A stretch of 64,000 bases of DNA, from NCBI GenBank assembly GCA_006503535.1, contig QYRS01000004.1, positions 2,418,001-2,482,000 on the forward strand, in the 5' to 3' direction. The position numbers were made by a program, and so were the translations under genes. The first letter of the stretch is position 1; every line of letters starts with the position of its first letter. The stretch comes from Arthrinium phaeospermum (Eukaryota; Ascomycota; Sordariomycetes; Amphisphaeriales; Apiosporaceae). Under the pieces are notes generated by a model. That model worked only from the letters and a program-made list of their open reading frames with translations. It had not been told where the DNA came from and made no database searches. Shown here in pieces: positions 49,276 through 59,809 of this stretch.

Positions 49276-50961
49276 ATGAGGGTCAATTTCGTTCTGGCGG
49301 CTCTGAGCCTCGCGGTATCGTGCACACTGGGCGTCGAGACTGTTGTGCCAACCCATTGTGGCGTGTACGAGGGCAAAAGCAACGCCAAGGATGGAATCAC
49401 CAGATGGTTGGGAATGCGATTTGCAGCACCACCCGTGGGGGACTTGAGGTTCAAGCCGCCGCAAGATCCACAGTGCGTTGATGGGATACAGGCAGCATTT
49501 CAGGTGAGTGCGAAAACATCATACCAAAAATCCACCGAAAGTCACGTTGACTAACAATCAGCCCAGCGCGGGAAGTCTTGTCTGGCTACCGGGGCCTCTC
49601 CCAGAGATCCCAAGACGTCGGAGGACTGTCTGTTTATCGACGTATTTGCACCAACGAACGCCAGCACGACCTCGCGGCTACCCGTATTCTTCTTCATCCA
49701 AGGCGGCGGCTTCAACGCGCTCAGCAATCCGAATCTGGATGGACATGGCCTCATCCACGCGAGCAATCACTCAATCGTGGTTGTGACGTTCAACTACCGC
49801 GTGGGCCCGTATGGTTTCATCACTGATGGTGAAATGATTGCCCCGAACAACGGCCTGCGGGACCAGAGAAAGGCGTTGGAGTGGGTGCAGACCAACATCG
49901 AAAAATTCGGCGGAAACCCAGAACATGTCGTCCTCGGCGGCGCCTCAGCCGGCGCAGCGAGCATCAGCCTGCAGCTCGCAGCATACGGAGGGAAAGACTT
50001 TGGCTTGTTTCATGGCGCAGCGGCGGAATCCATCTCGTTCGCGACTGTGTTGACGGTTGAGCAGTCGCAGTACCTGTACGACAATTTCACACATCGGTTG
50101 GGTTGTGCCAAGGGTCAGGATCGAAGCGTCACCTCCTCGCTGGCCTGTCTGCGATCAAAACCGGCATTCCAGCTGCAGGCCCATAACTACGACATTCCCT
50201 ATCCAGGCGCGAGCGGCCCGCCGCTCTTTACGTGGAATCCGGTGGTGGACGGCGATCTCCTGCACGACGTAACATACAACGCGTACGCACAAGGCAGATT
50301 TGTGAAAGTGCCCATGTTGATCGGCGACGACACGAATGGGGGCACAATATTCACCCCGAGGAACACCTCGACTCTTCTGCAGAGTGACGAGTTTCTTCAC
50401 AACCAGTTTCCATATCTGAAGCGTGATCAGCTCACCACCATCAACAAGCTCTACCCGAACTTGAACGCTTCGTGTCCGGCCACAGGCTGTTTCTGGCGGC
50501 AAGTCAGCGACGCGTACGGTGATATGCGCTATATGTGTCCTGGGCTGTACATCTCGTCGACAATTGAGTCCTGCGATGTACGAGACTCATGGAATTACCG
50601 ATACGATGTACACGACCCCACGGAAGTGAACCAAGGACTCGGGGTACCACACGTGGCGGAGTTGAATGCTATTTTCGGGCCTGAGAGCGTTAACGGGAAC
50701 CCGCCGAAGAGTTACTTTCCCGGAGGGATCAACGCGCAAGTCGTTCCTGTGATCCAAGCGTATTGGACCAGCTTCATCCGGACGCTGGATCCGAACACGC
50801 ACAGATATCCCGGCTCGGCTCAATGGGATCGTTGGACAGGGGCGGAGAAGCAGCGATTGCTGTTCAAGACAGAAGGCGTAACGACCATGGAAACTGTGGA
50901 CCACAATACACAGGAGCGCTGCCGGTTCTTTAATATGATAGGGCCATCAATACTGCAGTAG
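49276..50961 (+). CDS. Secreted type-B carboxylesterase, unusual catalytic acid site
   Basis: Two exons, join(49276..49503, 49567..50961), 540 residues. The acceptor is the second CAG (49564-49566), because only it keeps the frame (AAFQ|RGKSCLATG). Residues 1-20 are a signal peptide. Type-B signatures: EDCLFIDVFAP, an oxyanion segment FFIQGGGF, the nucleophile elbow LGGASAG with Ser ~203, and GVPHVAELNAIFG with His ~438. The third triad member normally is Glu in an ...N-E-G-T... motif; here the sequence is GDDTNGGTIFTP and the position (~334, codon 50338-50340) is Gly. The protein may use another acid, be inactive, or belong to a clade with this change. The family hydrolyses carboxylic esters (lipids, cutin-like or feruloyl esters); substrate not predicted. 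Confidence 0.88.
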
Positions 50962-51474
50962 TGTAGCAATAAGATACAAACACTAACTGAAAACCGCAAT
51001 GTAGGATCCGGTGCCTCGAGGCTCTTGCTCGAAAGGCGATGCGTGTATCTGTGAAGAAATTTGTGAGTGAAACTGGTAAGGAATATACTTAGCATTCAGC
51101 TGTCGCTTAGGATAGGTAGACGTTGAGTAGGTAGGGAGTAATATCAAGATTCTCATGCATGACAGATGTATTCACTCTGGGGTGTGAGTGTTGAGGCCTT
51201 GAGGTCCAGCTATTCAAAGTGCAGGCAACTTACATATGGCCCGGCTTGGAATTCGACCCTTTAATCCTTCACATGCTATTCGATTCCAGTCACCAATTCC
51301 AACCACTTAAGATACAGTCGCCATTCAAGGCGTGCAGGGCATCGTTTATGCTTTGGGGACCAGGTTACCTTGCCGGCAAACTGTAACGAGGGGGCGGCCA
51401 TTGTTTCTTCGTGGTTGAGCAGTGTTGGACTCGAGAATAAATCAGGTATTTTGCTTGTCACAATTGGCATGCAG
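50962..51474. other. Convergent 3'/3' spacer
   Basis: 513 bp between the esterase (+) and the YdeI-family gene (-). No feature is seen. Confidence 0.5.
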
Positions 51475-52125
51475 TCATCTTCTGAACTGCTTGACTTTGA
51501 GCTGCTGGGCAGAACATTCAATCAACTCGGCCAAGCGGCGCTCGCGAGTTTCGGGGCGCTTTGCAGACATTACCCAGTCGAATACGGTTGTTCTGTAGCC
51601 GGGCGGGGCTTGCTCCAGGTATTCGGATGCAGCTGCATCTGCAGCTAGCTTTGCAGCAGACTCCCCATCAAGAGCCAATGGTTCGCGCTCAAAGCTCATT
51701 TGAGCCGTGTTGTCTTCAGTACGAAGCGCATACGCCGCTTTCCCTGGCTCGCGCATTCTGCCAGCTGCTTCGAGAGCGGCGACTTTGTCAACATTGACCC
51801 GGCTCCAGTGGCTTCTCTTTCCTCGGGGAGTGAAGCGCCTGACGTGACGTTCGCCATCCAGGCTCTTGCAATGGCCATCGATCCAACCCCAGCAGAGGGC
51901 CTCGTCGACAGCTTCGGACCATGTCATGACCACCTTTCCCGAGTGTTTCTTGTAAAACCCTACAAAAACCTCGGATGCGATGTCATGATTCTGCGAGAGC
52001 CAGGCTTCGAAGGCGGATGGAGAACTGAAGAACATGGGATCTTTGAAACTCGATGCCTTGGGCTGTACCGTTAATGATAGGCCTTGCGCACGGCGCACAC
52101 TAGCAGTGACTCTTCTACCCGCCAT
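51475..52125 (-). CDS. YdeI/OmpD-associated-type protein
   Basis: Single exon, 216 residues from the ATG at 52125. The in-frame TTG upstream at 52143 is not needed. The segment FFSSPSAFEAWLSQNHDIASEVFVGFYKK is followed by TWSEAVDEALCWGWIDGHCK and RFTPRGKRSHWSRVN; this is the DUF1905/YdeI pattern, where W-G-W-I-D-G and the RxxSxWS run are the most conserved parts. The C-terminal AAKLAADAAASEYLEQAPPGYRTTVFDWVMSAKRPETRERRLAELI is the PF13376 helix region. The family is mainly bacterial and described as bacteriocin-protection or OmpD-associated; its biochemical role is unknown. The lack of introns and the mostly bacterial family make old transfer possible, but fungal copies are common. Confidence 0.88.
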   Translation of the reverse strand: MAGRRVTASVRRAQGLSLTVQPKASSFKDPMFFSSPSAFEAWLSQNHDIASEVFVGFYKKHSGKVVMTWSEAVDEALCWGWIDGHCKSLDGERHVRRFTPRGKRSHWSRVNVDKVAALEAAGRMREPGKAAYALRTEDNTAQMSFEREPLALDGESAAKLAADAAASEYLEQAPPGYRTTVFDWVMSAKRPETRERRLAELIECSAQQLKVKQFRR

Positions 52126-53705
52126 CACGAAAATTTCGATCAAGTGGTATTATCCATCGATAGAGATGATACGAGGCGAAGTATATGTGAAGGAGTAGCA
52201 GTGTCCGTTTCCAGAATTCCAGACAAAGAGCAAATGATTAAGTATGTACAGTATTGAGCGATGTAAGCAAGGTCCACCAAACATAGCTTAAGTGGGTGGA
52301 TACTTAAGTAGGTACATACTTAAGTTGCAGTAATCCACTTTTATTCTTTTTAGCACCAATGGCTTAGGTATATAGATCTAAATGACACCAATTTCTTTCG
52401 CCTTCGGGCATTTGGTCTATTGAAACGATACAGAGAAGATGTAAGTACCCAAAGGTCCCACGTTCAAATCCGACTTGTGACAATTTACTAACTTCCACAC
52501 AGTAGCATGGCCCCTGCACTAAGGATGACACGCTCAATCAAAGAATAGCTACCAATTTTTTTGCACTTTTTTTTTTTCCTCCCCCCCCCCAATCACTTGC
52601 TTTGGCGATTATGTTGTGCACAAGAAAGGATCTCACCATTGTTGCCTGCCTGACAGCCATCAGATTCTATCTCTTGGGAGACCATTGTTTGACCGTGCAG
52701 ATTGAAATCAGGCCCAGAGTCAACTTTTGGTGCGCGTTCAATCCTGCAAAACGCGTGCGACAAATATTTCCCATCATTGACAGCCAGTCAAGTCCCAAGT
52801 GAAGCTCAATCTACCATCCAATGCGGAAACAGCGTTGTTTGTCTGAATGAACATCTTTCTGGTGACCGATTCTCTTCTAGTAGAACAAGTGCCAATCGGG
52901 CTTTCGTCATACTGAATAAAATCTGCCTAGCCACTGCATTCAAATTATTATCGTAACTTGCTGCGGTCCCAAACATGAGCGTTTTTGACCTTGTACATAT
53001 CATTGACATTCCCAGCAACAGCGGTAGTAATTCTTCTGTCGAGGCTTGTTGGTTCGCATTGCCGGCATGTTGAACAATCCTGATGCATGGCTACCTCGTT
53101 GCGAAGCTCCCAAAACCCGCAAGGGCCACCAGTTTGTGAATACACGAGGGACAAGATGCTTTGCTTCCAACAGGTAGCCTCGGTTTGACAGGCCCGTCAC
53201 GGTCGTCCAGCACAGACACTACACGAGCTCAATGCTGGCTACGTGCCACATAGTGGCCTATAGGTATCAACACAATCAAGTGGGATTTGAACAGGAGGGG
53301 AAACCATGTTACTGGCGATAGCTAATGGGTTCAGAATGGTGACAGCACGTTATCCGCCCTCTTACGTGGATGTTGTTGGACAAAACAACTCTTATTGCAC
53401 TATGAGGATCACGAAGAGGATGCTATCATTTGAACCCAACAGATCATGATATTGCGCCAGCAGAAACCGTTCAAAACTTTTACACACCGCACAGTCGCAC
53501 CGCTCTTTACCCCTTTTGTTTGGCCGCGAATCAGATCCTAGAGCCCCCCATCAACCTTTCCTGACAACTTTTCGTCGGCTCGACCAGTCCCCACCTAAGT
53601 CCAGGGCGCAGGCAACTACTTTGCAGGAGTCAGTACTTTGATATCAGCACCAGAGACAAATACACGTATAGGATACTCACCAACAGCAGCAGACCTGCAA
53701 ATACT
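52126..53705. other. Intergenic, AT-rich with ACTTAAGT repeats
   Basis: Three TTAAGT-containing words lie close together at 52286-52326, two of them as ATACTTAAGT. A long T run followed by a C run is at 52556-52590. No tRNA or coding frame survives inspection. Confidence 0.5.
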
Positions 53706-54098
53706 CTAGAGCCCACCAAGAAGACCGCCGACTCCACCGAGCCCTCCTAGCAGACCACCCTTATCACCCTCCTTGCCGTCCGAGCCGGCATCGCTTGGCT
53801 TTGGCTGCGGGATCGGGCTGGGACTGGCACTGGGGCTGGCGGCCACGCCCTCAGGAAGTGTGGAGGCGGCATCTGCGTCGGGCACGGGCATGGGCACGGG
53901 CTCGCTCAGCGTATTGTCGACCTGGCCGAGGGCGGAGCCGAGCTGCTGGTCGGTCTCACCCAGCGCGGGCCCGGCCGACTTGCCGACTTCGTTCAGCACA
54001 GAGTCGACGGGGAGAGCGGGGATACCGGGAAGGCCGGGGACGGGGGCGGCCGCGACCAGCGAGAGGGCGGTGGCGATGAGGGCGAGTGAGTACTTCAT
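53706..54098 (-). CDS. Small secreted protein with Gly/Leu repeat tail
   Basis: Single exon, 130 residues. Residues 1-17 are a clear signal peptide (YSLALIATALSLVAAAP). The mature part is Pro/Ala/Ser-rich with no cysteine, so it is not a Cys-stabilised effector. The C-terminus (GGLLGGLGGVGGLLGGL) is a Gly-Leu repeat that could form a hydrophobic or amyloid-like surface. A TATATATA on the sense strand lies at about 54254-54261, ~155 bp upstream of the start codon. It could be a cell-wall-associated or surface-active protein; this is inferred only from composition. An internal Lys/Asp-rich block (DGKEGDKG) precedes the tail. Confidence 0.75.
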   Translation of the reverse strand: MKYSLALIATALSLVAAAPVPGLPGIPALPVDSVLNEVGKSAGPALGETDQQLGSALGQVDNTLSEPVPMPVPDADAASTLPEGVAASPSASPSPIPQPKPSDAGSDGKEGDKGGLLGGLGGVGGLLGGL

Positions 54099-54253
54099 GG
54101 TGTATAATCAATGAATGGTCTTGGAGGCAGTTGTTTATACGGAAGAGAAAGTTAAGGAATAGTCGTTGTTGGTTCTAAGACGAATGAACGAGAGAATGGG
54201 GTGAGTTGGCTTGATTAATTCAATTATCGATTCTGGTGAAAGCACTCGGTCGC

Positions 54254-54261
54254 TATATATA
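54254..54261 (-). promoter_or_regulatory. Possible TATA box of small secreted protein gene
   Basis: TATATATA (self-complementary) lies 156 bp upstream of the ATG at 54098 on the minus strand. Position is plausible, but the motif is common by chance. Confidence 0.3.
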
Positions 54262-54722
54262 CATAGTTGTATGCGTACTGTTCGAATGGTGAGTCCCATT
54301 CGTGTCCACCAAGGGATATATGGTGATCTTCAGGGCCTTGGCATGGGAATCTCTCGCCCCAAGTTATGTAAGACACATCTATCGCTTGTCTCAATCCCCT
54401 CCCAGCGAACCATAATGGCGCTGTAAGGATATCGAAATCTCTCAGCATTCCGAGCTCGAATCGTATCTTGGCTTTTGCGCAGTCGTGCGACGCACGACTT
54501 GCCAGATTGACCAAAGATCACCATTTCTCAATTTGGTCCTCCTCAAGTCGTGCCTTTTCTCCCTGCTCATCCCCTTTCGCCCTTGAAACGCTGGTCTGTC
54601 TGAGTGCAAATTCCGCCCGAGAAGGTGAATCGCGTTGCTCGGTTTGGTCATGAACGCGACACCCCCTTTGAACTTCAGCATCGCCTGGCTTGTATTGGTC
54701 TGTCCTTGCCACTCGTGCCACA

Positions 54723-55037
54723 TCAAAAGCAGTTGTCACGCTTCCTCCGCCCCGTGGTAACCCACCAGAGGGTCCAGCTCGATAGCATGAGCAGCAAGGC
54801 CGGGACAGTGGAGAGAAAGGCAATCCAGAATGCCAGACTATCGTTTCGAGGCGGCCAGGCAATCACCGACCAAACCTCTTCTCTCGCACTGTGATGATGC
54901 GCCGGTATGGTCGTAGCTGTCGTTGGACTCGAGCCAAGAGTGCCTTCAGGTATCGGTGCGCCGGAACACAAGATCGCCATGATGAGAAGAGGGATGAGAA
55001 CCCGGCACACAAAACCTCCCGATATCGTGCTGATCAT
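54723..55037 (-). CDS. Possible small membrane protein, unknown
   Basis: Single exon, 104 residues from the ATG at 55037. It starts with a hydrophobic signal-like segment (VCRVLIPLLIMAILCSGAP). A Thr/Ala/Pro-rich extracellular-type part follows, then a second hydrophobic stretch (SLAFWIAFLSTVPALLLMLSSWTLWWV) before a basic tail (TTGRRKRDNCF). This looks like a type I small membrane protein. There is no family I recognise, and a chance ORF cannot be excluded; support comes from the clean signal/anchor layout only. Confidence 0.4.
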   Translation of the reverse strand: MISTISGGFVCRVLIPLLIMAILCSGAPIPEGTLGSSPTTATTIPAHHHSAREEVWSVIAWPPRNDSLAFWIAFLSTVPALLLMLSSWTLWWVTTGRRKRDNCF

Positions 55038-55648
55038 TTCGAGATGGGACTGTAAAAGAAAATAGGAAAAGAAAAGAGAATGAGAAGACTAGTAGAGTAA
55101 GTATACACCGAATGTATGTGTTCGTAATCATAAGCGTCGTGAATAAGCCGTGATGCCTGGGTGATGAGCGTTGTTATTGCGAGACTGGAGAGTAACGTGC
55201 CTAATCATATACCGGCTGGCAGAAGCTTCCCAGAGCGTGGGGATGGACGACAATGACTTTATGACAAGAAACGGTCAGAATTCTTTCAAGTCCATCATGC
55301 TGCCAAATTGGTATTTCAATTGCTTGAAGGCACTTTCCTTTGTTGTTGGCTAGTCCATGAACAACAAAGAAAGATCAACAACTCCACCCGCACTTACCGA
55401 CTGACCAAGTGGGCACTGGGTGTTGCTGTCTATAACGCTTGGATCAGAAATGAAGCCGCACTCCGCGATAGTGCGAGTGCTACGAAGCATTTAAAGACAT
55501 GATAAACAATGATATTGCATGTTGCCCGTGAGCATGGAATTGGAGTTCTGCATGTTCCACTAGGAGCATCTGCCACCAGGCGGATTTGAACAGCTGGCTG
55601 ACTGCTGAGCTCACATTGCAAGTAATATGGACCAAATAACCGCGATTC
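55038..55648. other. Intergenic spacer
   Basis: Holds the upstream side of the small membrane gene and the 3' flank of the MFS gene. No other feature is seen. Confidence 0.5.
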
Positions 55649-57569
55649 TCAGTACTGGAACCTGAAATCCAACCGCTTGTTTCCTTCCTTTTCGCGAGCC
55701 TCCTGGTCAGCTTGATACGCTGCTCTCTCCTCTGAAGACATAGCGTTCCACACTTTCTCTTTCTTCTTGTTGAGGTGGACGAGATACTGCCGTTGGGCAA
55801 GGAACGTCACCAGCGAGAGCGCGCAGATGGAAACGAGGACCTTGTTGCCCGTCTTATAGTAGGGCTTGTCCCATGTGCGGTATATCTGGCTGCCAATCAA
55901 GGAGCCAATCTGCACAATGACGTTCTAGGAAAGAGGTAAGGTTTTAGTACTGGCTCAGTGGAAGGTGTGAAAAGGAACCTGTGATCTTACATATGTGGCG
56001 GCTGTGATGGCGCGCTTCTTCACGTCAAAGGTGTTCTCGGATAACCAGGACGAAACGATGGGATGGAAGTACGGGTAGCCCGACACCAGAGTGATCAACG
56101 TGAAGCGTTCCCAATCCCTGCCCCCATCTGGGATCGTGAGGAGAGCGGTAAAGAGGGGAACCAGCCAGAACTCGCCGAAGAAGCAGTGGAAGGCTCGCTC
56201 GTTGAAGTACTCGCTGCTGTATGCGAGCGCCAGCATCGTGATGATCTGAATGCCGGCCGAGGGGGCAGTCAACATGTTCGAGGCGAAGGTCGAGAAGCCG
56301 AAGTTCTTGAGCGTTAAGGTGAGGTAGGCTTGGACGGGCGTTGCCGGGATGTAGGCGATGAGCCCGATGAAGTACAGGCCCCAGACCGACTTGTCGGACC
56401 AAGCATCCTTGACGTCTTGGAAGGTGGCAGGTTCTCGGAGGGCCGTGAGACCTTTCGCGGGGTCATCTCGTAGGATACGCTATAACCATCAGTATCTGCG
56501 CAGCTGTATCGAATGCAGGCCGACTCACGTTGATCATAATAACTTCTTCTCTCTCCGTATACCAAGGCTTTGGGCAGAGGATGGACTTGGTAGCGGTCGG
56601 GGATCCTGGGAGGAAGAGGAGAGACACAATACCGATCGTCACGGTCAGGAGTCCCTCGAGCAGAAACAGCCAGAACCATCCCGGATGGCCGCCCACTCCT
56701 CGCATCTCGAGGATACCGGCAGCGAGAATGGCGGAGATAACCCCTATTCATTGGGTTAGTGGCATCTCGCGCAATCAGACGGCAACCGTGGGATTGGTGC
56801 TTACGGGCAACATTCAGAGTGGACCAAAATGCAGCAAGGCGGACAGACAGCTCCCGACTCGTATAGAAATAAGTTGCCATCAGAATGGCACCCGGGATGA
56901 AGCCGCCTTCGCACATGCCGATGAATGCGCGTGTGACATAGAAGGATGCCTTGTTGGTGATGAAGGCTTGTGCCCAAGAGACGGTACCCCAGAGGATCAT
57001 CATGGTAGGAAGCACGTATTTGAAACCGTACCCTGCTCGAATTAGTCTGGGTTCGAAATTGGTGTGGTATAACGTACGTTTTGTCAGGAACTGGACGGGG
57101 AACTCGGCAGCCATGAAGCAGACCAACTGAATTGTAGTGCCCTAGTAAATGTGAGCACATCTGCAATATTGGATACTAGCACACAAGACTGACATTGTTG
57201 TAATCATCACTTGTGAGCTTCAAGTCCGCCAGGAAAGTATCCGCCAATGCGTTGGACAGATTGCCACGATCGAGTTGAAGACCGAAGAACTGGACCAGTG
57301 TCAGCACAAATCATACGAGGTATGCGCTGGGTGGGGGATCTGACCATGACACAGAGCCATGAGAGAAGCATCAGGTCAGTCTTCCGCACAGCTTTTCGCT
57401 CCTCCTCGGGCGTCCAGGTGACATACGGATCCCACCGGTGACCGCCTTCGTAGCTCTGATGAGGTCGGATGGCATGATGAAGGTTCTCCCGGCCCGCTTC
57501 AACCTGTGACTTGCTCGGAATCGACTCGGTGTCGACCTTCGGCCGGTTTTCGATATCGTCGGTTCCCAT
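55649..57569 (-). CDS. DAL5-family MFS permease (anion/cation symporter type)
   Basis: Seven exons, complement(55649..55924, 55991..56479, 56529..56743, 56805..57032, 57078..57141, 57194..57289, 57345..57569), 530 residues from the ATG at 57569; every phase agrees. Domain signs: [15 protein letters not shown] in the first membrane helix (the D-R-x-N-x-x-N-A pattern of the anion:cation symporter family), [19 protein letters not shown], and in the second half [16 protein letters not shown] and SAGIQIITM. The hydrophilic N-terminus (~65 residues) and the C-terminal tail ([18 protein letters not shown]) are typical of DAL5/allantoate-type permeases. It is divergent to the TauD dioxygenase at 58284, which suggests organosulfonate rather than allantoate as substrate. 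An extra upstream exon is possible: a protein-like frame precedes 57569, but I could not phase it. Confidence 0.9.
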
Positions 57570-58283
57570 GATGCCGGGGTGATAATACCACGGTTCGTTA
57601 TTCGATCCCTGAGTCGAACCGCTTGGTTGAGATGGCGATGCTGATTGCTCCGAGTCAGCGATTGAAGACCGAGGCTCAGTAACCAACGGGAACCCCCCAA
57701 GTTATACCATTGCGCTGGGGGGTCTAGACCTGATGCGGATTGCGCGCCGCGGCATAAGGAAGAACGCGTTGGTTGTTGGATATATTCCAGGGGTGTCATG
57801 ACGTTAACCCAAACAAATCACACCTCAGCTTCGAGAGGCAAGGGCTAGCGGCTTGTCCCACTGGTACATCCATGGCTGTCAAGTATCCAAGACACGAAAA
57901 CCATGCCTCACGGCTCTCTGGGCAAATCATATGCCTTCCCAAACAGGATGTCCCATGATCCGCTAGCGTGATTGGGTATAAAGCGATGGGTCTACCCCGA
58001 GATTGCGGGGTTCCCGTCCACGGAGAAATCCTCGGAGACATGGATTATCTCGGAAGCAACGATCACGACATCATGGAGCCGGATGTCGTTCGATGCAGCC
58101 CAGGCCCATGGAGTTAAATAGGTCAGCACGGCTCCTTGCTTGCCCTCGCCCAAGACACTGAAGTAGACGAGCAACTAGCCCAAAGCGGAACGCCTCATTG
58201 ATCCCATTTTATGTTGCAAGATCAGGGGTACGATTTCATCATCTGAACTCATACCGAAGAAGCACCGCTATCAATACCCAAAT
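57570..58283. other. Shared divergent promoter region (permease / dioxygenase)
   Basis: 714 bp separate the two start codons. The 57570-57686 part is open in the permease frame and may be coding or leader. The rest holds candidate regulatory DNA, including the CYS3-like site listed separately. Confidence 0.6.
58065..58074. promoter_or_regulatory. Possible CYS3/MetR-type sulfur regulator site
   Basis: ACGACATCAT matches 9 of 10 positions of the palindromic CYS3 consensus ATGRYRYCAT (established for Neurospora) and lies ~210 bp from the dioxygenase start, between the divergent genes. A single short match is weak evidence; its value is its position in a predicted sulfur-metabolism promoter. Confidence 0.3.
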
Positions 58284-59502
58284 ATGCCTTCCGTTAGCAT
58301 CGACCCGGTTGATTGCAACCTCTTCGGAGGACACCCTGTAAGAATCTGACCGGTAACTGTGTCGAGGGCCAAGACTAATGGAATTTGCAAGGAGTCTCGA
58401 ACCCGTATGCAAAAACCGCTTGTCTACTCTGGAACCCTAGACGAGTTCGAGCAGAATGATCTCACGCCTGTGATTGGCCGCGAGTTCTACGGCCTGCAGA
58501 TTCGCGATCTACTAAAATGGGACGACCAGCACATGAAAGACCTCGCCGCAACCAGTAAGCGCGCCTGCCAGGTTTCGCAGAGCCTCACGCTAATACAATG
58601 AAGTCTCTCAGCGGGGCGTCGTTTTTCTGAGAAACCAGGATGTAACCCCAATTGAGATGAAGGATTTCATCGTGCGTCTTTCGACTTTGGCCGGATGTCC
58701 TGAATCTTCTAGCCTCCATGTTCATCCTCTGACTGAGGAGGGCAGTGAGCTGGGAGACCAGATCAGCGTCATCTCGAGCGAAAAGCAGAAGAAAGGTGGC
58801 GGCTTGACTCATCAACTCAGTGACGTGAGCCGCTTCGCCAGCGCGGGCTGGCACTCAGACATTACCTTTGAAAAGGTCCCCTCAGACTATGCCATGCTCA
58901 AAATCCACACTCTTCCAAAGACAGGGGGTGATACGGCAAGTATATTCCGCGATGAGAATATACTCAGATCACATAGCTAACCTCACTACCAGATGTGGGC
59001 TTCGGGTTATGAAATATACGACCGTCTTTCCGCCCCGATGAAGACATTCCTTGAAGGCCTCACAGCCACACACGACGCGACCTTCTTCAACGACGAGGCC
59101 GAGCGACTCGGCAATCCCCTTCGAAAGGGCATCCGCGGCTCCCCGTTGAACCAGGGTGGAGAGTTGCGCACTCAGCACCCGGTGGTCCGTACAAACCCAG
59201 TAACTGGCTGGAAGTCAGTGTACGTCAACAAAGGCTTCACCAAGAGAATCAACGGCGTCTCCAAGGATGAGTCCGACATGCTGCTCAGCTACCTATTCAA
59301 CCTCGTCACACAAAACCATGATGCCCAGGTGAGGTTCAAATGGAATCAGAATGACTGTGCCATATGGGATAACAGATCGACCTTCCATTGCGCAACTTAT
59401 GACTATGACGCAGCAAGAGCTGGTGACCGCGTTTGCTCATTGGGCGAAGCCCCATATCTGGATCTTGACAGCAAGAGCCGCAGAGAAGCCTTGGGCGCCT
59501 GA
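58284..59502 (+). CDS. TauD-type Fe(II)/2-oxoglutarate dioxygenase (sulfonate dioxygenase)
   Basis: Four exons, join(58284..58337, 58392..58554, 58604..58935, 58993..59502), 352 residues. Iron ligands are visible: H156 and D158 in GWHSDITF (HxD) and the distal H315 in NRSTFHCATYDY. The 2-oxoglutarate-binding Arg is R329 in AGDRV. GREFYGLQIRDLL and GVVFLRNQD are the usual TauD N-terminal strands. Such enzymes hydroxylate the carbon next to sulfonate (taurine or alkanesulfonates), releasing sulfite; yeast Jlp1 is the model. The third intron has a GC donor (GCAAGT at 58936), verified by the continuous GGDT|MWASGYEIYDR. The gene is divergent to a DAL5-family permease. A related 2,4-D or sulfate-ester dioxygenase activity cannot be excluded. 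Confidence 0.92.
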
Positions 59503-59809
59503 ATGGCTTGGCCTGACTGCATGCCCGTGACTCCATAGCTAACATAGTTGCATATACGCTATACCTCTGCGTGCATTTCTGCATTGTACACCCATAGAAG
59601 TGTCAATAAGGCCTAACTTAAGGGCCAAATTTGCTGACCAAGCTGCATCGTACAGTAGGCTGTGCAAACCTAGTCCATATCAATCAAATCAAGGTTGTTC
59701 ATCAGTCGTCAGTTCATTAGGTCGTGGGAGTACTCCATAGGCGACGGACCTGATTGAAGCCAACTTTCCTTGGCCTGAAGCCCCTTCGCATGTTTGAGAC
59801 GAGAGTTGG
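59503..59809. other. Convergent 3'/3' spacer
   Basis: 307 bp between the dioxygenase (+) and WLM protease (-) genes. No feature is seen. Confidence 0.5.

Noticed and set aside
49553..49562. First CAG as intron acceptor in the carboxylesterase
   Set aside because: Gives the wrong frame; only the CAG at 49564-49566 leads into the conserved EDCLFIDVF segment.
52430..52480. GTTCAAATCC resembling a tRNA B box
   Set aside because: The T stem does not pair and no D or anticodon arm can be folded, so it is not a tRNA.
57371..57799. 142-codon frame overlapping the permease 5' end, considered as an upstream exon
   Set aside because: The phase does not join the permease frame with any splice pair I could find. 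An ATG at 57700 is closed after two codons.
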